NCBI GenBank assembly: GCA_036796435.1
Contig: DAIRCY010000084.1
Span: forward strand, 1-10,874
Length of the DNA stretch: 10,874 nt
Source: JAJYVT01 sp036796435
GTDB taxonomy: Bacteria > Actinomycetota > Acidimicrobiia > Acidimicrobiales > RAAP-2
Reading direction: 5' to 3'
The notes beneath the pieces are model-generated. The model did not search any database. It was not told where the DNA came from and saw nothing but the letters and a program-made list of their open reading frames with translations. Of this stretch, positions 6,909 through 10,874 are shown piece after piece (the first letter of the stretch is position 1; every line of letters begins with the position of its first letter). A program made the position numbers and the translations under genes.

Positions 6909-8162
6909 TCAGGGCCGCGCGGCGGCCTCCAACCCGTTGGTGTACAGCGCGTCGTACGACACGTTCGATCCGGTGTAGGGAGCCTGGATCACCGTCTGGT
7001 TGCCGTACGGACCCGACCCCACGTACATGACGACGTGGTCCACCGTCCCTGTGCCGTCGAGGTTGTAATAGAAGAGCAGGTCCCCCGGCTGGAGGTCCGA
7101 GAGCGAGACGTGGGTGAGTGTCGCGTACTGCGCTTGTGACGTACGCGGGATCGAGACGCCCGCTTGTCCCCACGACCACTGGGTGAGACCCGAGCAGTCG
7201 AACCCGACCCCCGGTGACTCGCCGCCCCAGACGTAGGGCACGCCCAGCTGCGACTCTGCCGCCTGGACCGCCGCGGCGCCTTGTGTCGACGCTGTGCCGC
7301 TGAAGCCGACCGACGGGCCGCCCGCGGACGTGGACGCCTGGTTCGCCGCCTGCGTCGCGGCCTGCGTTGTACCGCCGAGCTGGTTGACGACCTGCGCAGC
7401 CGCCGCGGCCGCCGCTGCCGCTGCCGCTGCCGCCGCCTGTCGTTTGGCCGCCGCGGCAGCCGCAGCGGCGGCGGCTTCCTTCTGGGCCTTGGCCTGTGCG
7501 GCCGCCGCCACCTCTTGGCCGAGGGTGCCCTTCAAGGACGCGACCGTCGCCTCGGACTGCTGCGCCGCCTGCTGGTTCTGCAGCTCGAGTGTGTGCAGGC
7601 GCGCCGCCGCGCTCTGCGCTTGCTGCTCCTGCGCCTGCTGCTGCGCTCTCGTCGCCGTCAGCTTCACCTGGGCCGCCCCGAGCGCGTGCTTCGCTGCGTC
7701 GAGGTTTCCGACGGCAGTCTGGGAGTACTGCTGCGAGATCACCACTGTGTTCGCGGAGGTGGAGAAGAGCGAGGTGATCTGGGTCCCCTGCGCGCCGAGC
7801 ACGTAGTCCTGGACCGCCGCCTTCGCCAGGACGCGCTTGTCGGCGTCGATCGTCTTTTGGATCTGCACCAGACGTGCGTTCGTCGCGGCGATCGCCGCCC
7901 GCACCGCCTGCAGGTGCGCCATCTCGCTGTCGTACTCCTGGCCGAGGACCGCCGACTGACGCTGTTCCTGGGCTATCGTCTGCTCGATCTTTGTGATCTG
8001 GGACTGGGTCTGGCCAACCTTGGCCTGGGCCGCCGGTGTTGTGAACTGTGTGGCGCCGGACGACGCAACTACCCACGTGCCGAGGAGGAGGGCCCCGGCG
8101 GTACCTGCTGCGAGGACACGTGAGAGAGCGCGACGAGAGACCCGACATTTCACACCAGCCAC
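6909..8162 (-). CDS. Secreted NlpC/P60 peptidoglycan endopeptidase with coiled-coil and polyalanine region
   Basis: 417 residues from the GTG at 8162. An upstream in-frame ATG (8216) is rejected because a well-spaced promoter lies between the two. The N-terminus is a signal peptide: basic CRVSRRALSR (6-15), then hydrophobic LAAGTAGALLLGTWVVASS, with cleavage probably near 37-47. Residues 48-230 are Gln/Ala-rich heptad-like coiled coil, as in actinobacterial RipA-type hydrolases where this region blocks the active site. Polyalanine runs (230-239, 243-256) form a linker. The NlpC/P60 domain (about 296-417) has DCSGL with nucleophile C323 and VDHVVMY with H376. The third polar residue appears to be Q393 (in IQAP), where His, Asn or Glu is more usual. 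It should cut the stem peptide between D-Glu and the diamino acid outside the cell. It diverges from murE, linking wall breakdown and synthesis. Confidence 0.92.
   Translation of the reverse strand: MAGVKCRVSRRALSRVLAAGTAGALLLGTWVVASSGATQFTTPAAQAKVGQTQSQITKIEQTIAQEQRQSAVLGQEYDSEMAHLQAVRAAIAATNARLVQIQKTIDADKRVLAKAAVQDYVLGAQGTQITSLFSTSANTVVISQQYSQTAVGNLDAAKHALGAAQVKLTATRAQQQAQEQQAQSAAARLHTLELQNQQAAQQSEATVASLKGTLGQEVAAAAQAKAQKEAAAAAAAAAAKRQAAAAAAAAAAAAAAQVVNQLGGTTQAATQAANQASTSAGGPSVGFSGTASTQGAAAVQAAESQLGVPYVWGGESPGVGFDCSGLTQWSWGQAGVSIPRTSQAQYATLTHVSLSDLQPGDLLFYYNLDGTGTVDHVVMYVGSGPYGNQTVIQAPYTGSNVSYDALYTNGLEAAARP
7395..7475 (-). repeat. Polyalanine-coding low-complexity DNA in the hydrolase gene
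   Basis: Two runs of alanine codons, 14 codons (7395-7436) and 10 codons (7446-7475), separated by only three codons (Lys-Arg-Gln). Codons are mixed GCG/GCC/GCT/GCA, so it is not a pure trinucleotide repeat, but it is a likely place for length variation and for assembly error. Confidence 0.9.
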
Positions 8163-8315
8163 ATCTGCCACTCTAGCCCCAATGCCCACACCTGCCAAGA
8201 GACGGTTGCGTTGCATTCCGGCGCTCGGGGGACCCTTCGTGCGTGGGTTCGTTAGTTGCGCGTCACCCTGGCGGGGAAGATTGACCCCGTGCGAGCGCAG
8301 GGAGCTCCCGCGACG
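8163..8315. other. Divergent intergenic region between the hydrolase and murE
   Basis: About 150 bp. The minus-strand side holds the hydrolase promoter at 8170-8198. On the plus side only weak signals precede murE: GGGAG at 8300-8304, and a poor -10-like AAGATT (8277-8282) that ends 6 nt before GTG 8289, which would suit a leaderless start there. No operator palindrome or riboswitch-like structure was recognised. Confidence 0.5.
8170..8198 (-). promoter_or_regulatory. Promoter of the NlpC/P60 gene (TTGGCA - 17 nt - TAGAGT)
   Basis: On the minus strand the -35 hexamer TTGGCA (8193-8198) and the -10 hexamer TAGAGT (8170-8175) are separated by exactly 17 nt, the ideal sigma-70-type spacing. The -10 ends 7 nt before GTG 8162, so transcription should begin at or next to that codon and give a leaderless mRNA. 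This is the best promoter in the window. Confidence 0.65.
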
Positions 8316-9809
8316 ATGAGGTCCGCAGGCGGCGAGACGCCGGGGGTGGCGCTGAGCGAGCTGGCGCGGGAGGTCCGAGACGGCGTCCTGCTGGGCGACG
8401 CGGTCATCCGGGCGATCTCCTACGACAGCCGGAAGGCGCTCGACGGCTCGCTCTTCTTCGCGCTGCCCGGCACCCGCAGCGACGGGCACGAGCACGCAGC
8501 TGCGGCAGTGGCGGCAGGCGCGGCCGCACTCGTCGTCGAGCGACGCCTCCCACTCGACGTCCCACAGTTCGTCGTGCCGACAGTGCGCGCCGCGATCGGG
8601 CCGATGTCAGCCGCCTTCTACGGCAGGCCGTCAGAGGAGCTGGCGATCGCCGCGGTCACCGGCACCAACGGGAAGACCACGACGTGCGCGGTACTCCGGC
8701 ACTGCCTGAACGGCGCGGGAATGCCCGCTGGTCAGATCGGGACGGTCGGGAGCCACTTCCTCGGGCGGTCGCTCGGCACGAGCCTCACGACTCCTCAGGC
8801 CCCCGACCTCCAGTGGATCCTGCGCCAGATGGTGCGCGCCGGCGTGCGCGCCGTGGCGATGGAGGCGTCGTCGCACGGCCTCGATCAGAGGCGGATGGAC
8901 GGCATCAACATCGACGTCGGCGTGTTCATGAACCTCACCCGCGAGCACCTCGATTACCACGGCTCGATGGAGCACTATCTCGAGGCGAAGGCGCGGCTGT
9001 TCGAGCCCGGACGTTGCCGCACCGCATTGGTGTGCGTCGACGACGAGTGGGGGGAGCGCCTCGCGCGAGAAGTCGCCGTGCCGTTCACCACTTTCGGCCG
9101 GCATCAGCGTGCCGACGCTTCGTTCTCGGTGGAGGAGCACGGGCTCGCCGGCATCACGGTGGAGCTCGACTGCGACGAAGGCACGATCCATCTGCGGAGC
9201 CCGCTCGTCGGTCAGGTGAACGGCGCGAACGTGGCCGCGGCGTACCTCGCAGCTCGGGCGCTCGGCGTCCCCTCTGACGACGCCATCGCCGGGATCTCGT
9301 CCGCGCCGCCGCCGCCGGGCCGGTTCGAGCTCGTCGACGCCGGTCAGCCCTTTCTCGTGGTGGTCGACTACGCGCACACCCCGGACGCGCTTGCGGCGCT
9401 CATCGCGACGGCGCGCCGCATCTCGAGCGGCCGCGTGAGTGTGGTCCTCGGCGCACGGGGCGGGAGGGACAAGGGGAAACGCCCCGAGACGGGCAGGGTG
9501 GCCGCGACGGCCGACCGCGTCTTCCTCACGACGGACAGTCCGGGCGAGGAGCCCATTGCAGACATCATCCGCTCCCTCTATCGCGGCACCCTCGAGGCGG
9601 AGGGCGGCTCCGACGTCGTCGTGGAACCCGATCGCCGGGCGGCCATCGAACGCGCCGTCGTCGAGTCTGGGACCGGCGACGTCGTGCTGATCGTCGGGCG
9701 CGGCCACGAACAGTTCCAGCACATCGGGAGTGAGACGGTCCAGCTCGACGACCGCGTCGCGGCGCGCGAGGCCCTCTTGGCGCGCGCCGACACGAGCTCG
9801 TGCGTCTGA
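8316..9809 (+). CDS. murE: UDP-N-acetylmuramyl-tripeptide synthetase (MurE ligase)
   Basis: 497 residues from ATG 8316 (GGGAG at 8300-8304, 11-nt spacer). GTG 8289 is a possible earlier start. MurE adds the third residue of the stem peptide to UDP-MurNAc-L-Ala-D-Glu in the cytoplasm, using ATP. Seen: ISYDSRK (34-40, UDP binding), P-loop GTNGKTTT (116-123), SLTTPQAPD (156-164), EASSHGLDQRR (183-193), NLTREHLDYHG (206-216), the carbamylated-lysine site EAKARLF (K225), DYAHTPDAL (351-359), GRDKGKRPETG (383-393) and GHEQFQHIG (463-471). The full three-domain length is present. Odd: where meso-diaminopimelate enzymes have DNPR, this one reads DSPG (407-410) in a loop shortened by about one residue, and GCGGDRD reads GARGGRD. 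The third amino acid added is therefore uncertain. It is not next to murF or mraY. It overlaps a glycosyltransferase gene, so it may be a relocated main gene or a second copy. Confidence 0.93.
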   Translation: MRSAGGETPGVALSELAREVRDGVLLGDAVIRAISYDSRKALDGSLFFALPGTRSDGHEHAAAAVAAGAAALVVERRLPLDVPQFVVPTVRAAIGPMSAAFYGRPSEELAIAAVTGTNGKTTTCAVLRHCLNGAGMPAGQIGTVGSHFLGRSLGTSLTTPQAPDLQWILRQMVRAGVRAVAMEASSHGLDQRRMDGINIDVGVFMNLTREHLDYHGSMEHYLEAKARLFEPGRCRTALVCVDDEWGERLAREVAVPFTTFGRHQRADASFSVEEHGLAGITVELDCDEGTIHLRSPLVGQVNGANVAAAYLAARALGVPSDDAIAGISSAPPPPGRFELVDAGQPFLVVVDYAHTPDALAALIATARRISSGRVSVVLGARGGRDKGKRPETGRVAATADRVFLTTDSPGEEPIADIIRSLYRGTLEAEGGSDVVVEPDRRAAIERAVVESGTGDVVLIVGRGHEQFQHIGSETVQLDDRVAAREALLARADTSSCV

Positions 9810-10690
9810 GCGTCGTCGTCCCGGCGCACGACGCCGCGGCGACGGTTGCAGCGGCCGTTCGTTCGGCGCTGGGCCAGACGCGTCAACCCGACGAGATCGT
9901 CGTCGTCGACGACGGGTCGAGCGACGACACCGCCGCGGTGGTTCGGGGGGTCGGCGGCCCGGTCCGCCTGATCGAGCAGGCGCAGGGGGGCCCTTCCGCG
10001 GCCAGGAACGCGGGTGTGGCAGCGTCGTCGGGCGAGTGGCTCGCGTTTCTCGATGCAGACGACGAATGGCACCCCGAGAAGCTGGAGCAGCAGCTCCGCG
10101 TCGCCACCGGCGACGTCGCTCTCGTCGCGACCGACTGGGCGCGCGAGCCCGTCGATGTGGCCGTGCCGCCGAACGTGCCAACGACGGAACTGACCACTTC
10201 GGAGATCCTCCTCCTGAACCGCTTCCAGACGTCGAGCGTGCTCCTCCGGCGGGACGCCTTCGTCGCTGCGGGAGGGTTCGATTCGGCGTTGGACGGGGTG
10301 GAGGACTGGGACATGTGGCTCCGCGCCTCGCGACAGGGGAGGGTCGTGAAGCTGGACTGGCCGTTCGTCCGCTACGCAGACGTCTCGACCGGCTATAGCA
10401 AGGCCCTCGACCGGGTGTACCGGACCGGCCTCATGATGCTCCGTCGGGAGCTGGGCGACCCGCCCAGCGGCTCGGGCCGCGGGGTCATGGCGTGGCATCA
10501 CCTGCGCTTCGCGCTTGCGTATCTCCTCGCCGGTGACCGCCGGAGCGCGCGCGCCTGTCTCGAAGATCTCCGCGCGGCCGGCCTGGTCGGCGCAGCTCCG
10601 GAAGCCACCGTCCGGTACCTGGCACCCTTCTTGGGCGGACGGCTGAAGCGCCGGCTGAAGGCGCGGGTCGAGCGCCCGTCGCGCCCGTAG
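9800..10690 (+). CDS. Family 2 (GT-A) glycosyltransferase
   Basis: 296 residues from GTG 9800, overlapping the end of murE by 10 nt and so translationally coupled. No strong ribosome site is visible. The fold starts with SVVVPAHDAAATV (4-16), then EIVVVDDGSSDDT (32-44), the GGPSAARNAG loop (63-72) and the metal/nucleotide-sugar DxD in FLDADDEW (83-90, D85 and D87). A later ED pair in GVEDWDMWLR (166-175) supplies the expected acidic catalytic region. No transmembrane segment is evident and the last 25 residues are basic (KRRLKARVERPSR), which may hold the enzyme at the membrane surface. It transfers a sugar from a nucleotide donor. The sugar and acceptor cannot be told. Coupling to murE suggests a wall or surface polymer, though this is inference from position. 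Confidence 0.9.
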   Translation: MRLSVVVPAHDAAATVAAAVRSALGQTRQPDEIVVVDDGSSDDTAAVVRGVGGPVRLIEQAQGGPSAARNAGVAASSGEWLAFLDADDEWHPEKLEQQLRVATGDVALVATDWAREPVDVAVPPNVPTTELTTSEILLLNRFQTSSVLLRRDAFVAAGGFDSALDGVEDWDMWLRASRQGRVVKLDWPFVRYADVSTGYSKALDRVYRTGLMMLRRELGDPPSGSGRGVMAWHHLRFALAYLLAGDRRSARACLEDLRAAGLVGAAPEATVRYLAPFLGGRLKRRLKARVERPSRP

Positions 10691-10719
10691 CGGCCCGCCG
10701 GGTGCGCCGACGCCGCCGG

Positions 10720-10725
10720 TAGGGT
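10720..10725 (+). promoter_or_regulatory. Candidate -10 element (TAGGGT), leaderless type
   Basis: TAGGGT ends 6 nt before GTG 10732. Its surroundings (10718-10731) match the region before helZ at 12 of 14 positions. No -35 is apparent. The gap after the glycosyltransferase stop is 41 bp. Confidence 0.5.
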
Positions 10726-10731
10726 CGCCCC

Positions 10732-10874
10732 GTGGTTCGTGGCGACGGGACGACGGTCGGCGTCGACGGAGGATGGGTGCGAGGCAGGCGCGACGGCGGC
10801 GTGTCCTCGTTGCTGGTAGGCGCCCGCCGTCAGCTGCCGGCGCCGGCGGCAGCCCTCAGTGTCCCGGCGGCTTG
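10732..10874 (+). CDS. Start of an unidentified gene (3' end beyond the window)
   Basis: An open frame from GTG 10732 to the right edge, 47 visible codons with no stop. It begins VVRGDGTTVGVDGGWVRGRR and shows no motif I recognise. The case for a gene is the leaderless-type -10 hexamer placed exactly 6 nt upstream and the continuing frame. In DNA this GC-rich an open frame of this length is weak evidence on its own, so the call rests mostly on the promoter. Confidence 0.4.
   Translation, partial: MVRGDGTTVGVDGGWVRGRRDGGVSSLLVGARRQLPAPAAALSVPAA

Noticed and set aside
5884..6978. 364-residue plus-strand frame over the acyltransferase gene
   Set aside because: It is antisense to a gene with conserved catalytic motifs, and its sequence is low-complexity Arg/Asp/Pro with no domain.
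7281..8123. Leu/Arg-rich plus-strand frame over the hydrolase gene
   Set aside because: It arises from the reverse complement of Ala- and Gln-rich codons and has no independent start signal or domain.
8217..8495. N-terminal extension of the hydrolase into the murE region
   Set aside because: It would overlap the 5' end of the divergent murE gene and place a long non-secretory segment before the signal peptide.
8631..10181. 516-residue antisense frame across murE and the glycosyltransferase
   Set aside because: It spans two well-supported genes on the other strand and has the Arg-rich composition of a shadow frame.

Overview
The window is high-GC DNA, dense with long spurious antisense frames, and it looks like an actinobacterium. 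Three things support that: an SNF2 helicase (HelZ type) followed directly by a SWIM zinc-finger protein, a GalE2-like SDR next to a PlsC-type acyltransferase, and several genes whose only visible start signal is a TAnnnT hexamer 6-8 nt before an ATG/GTG, the layout of actinobacterial leaderless genes. I lean towards an Acidimicrobiia-like or other non-model lineage rather than Mycobacterium or Streptomyces, but the sequence alone does not settle this.

Layout, left to right. (1) <3-500 (+): the C-terminal part of a RimJ-type GNAT acetyltransferase cut by the window edge. (2) 523-3597 and 3594-4793 (+): a HelZ-type SWI2/SNF2 ATPase and a SWIM protein with a lysine-rich tail, overlapping by 4 nt and so probably coupled. 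(3) 4823-5869 and 5887-6789 (-): a two-gene operon transcribed right to left, an acyltransferase followed by an atypical extended SDR whose YxxxK catalytic pair seems to be missing. It converges on the SWIM gene with only 29 bp between. (4) 6909-8162 (-): a secreted NlpC/P60 peptidoglycan hydrolase with a long coiled-coil and polyalanine region, with a good promoter. (5) 8316-9809 and 9800-10690 (+), divergent from the hydrolase: a MurE ligase overlapping a family 2 glycosyltransferase by 10 nt. (6) 10732-end (+): the first codons of an unidentified gene behind a leaderless-type promoter.

Two themes emerge. The HelZ-SWIM pair probably acts on DNA as one ATPase plus DNA-binding unit. The right half is envelope biology: a lipid acyltransferase with its SDR partner, a wall hydrolase, and a MurE whose usual diaminopimelate-recognition motif (DNPR) is replaced by DSPG, paired with a glycosyltransferase rather than with the usual division and cell wall cluster. 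I saw no tRNA, rRNA, CRISPR array, insertion sequence or phage gene. No gap between genes exceeds about 155 bases.
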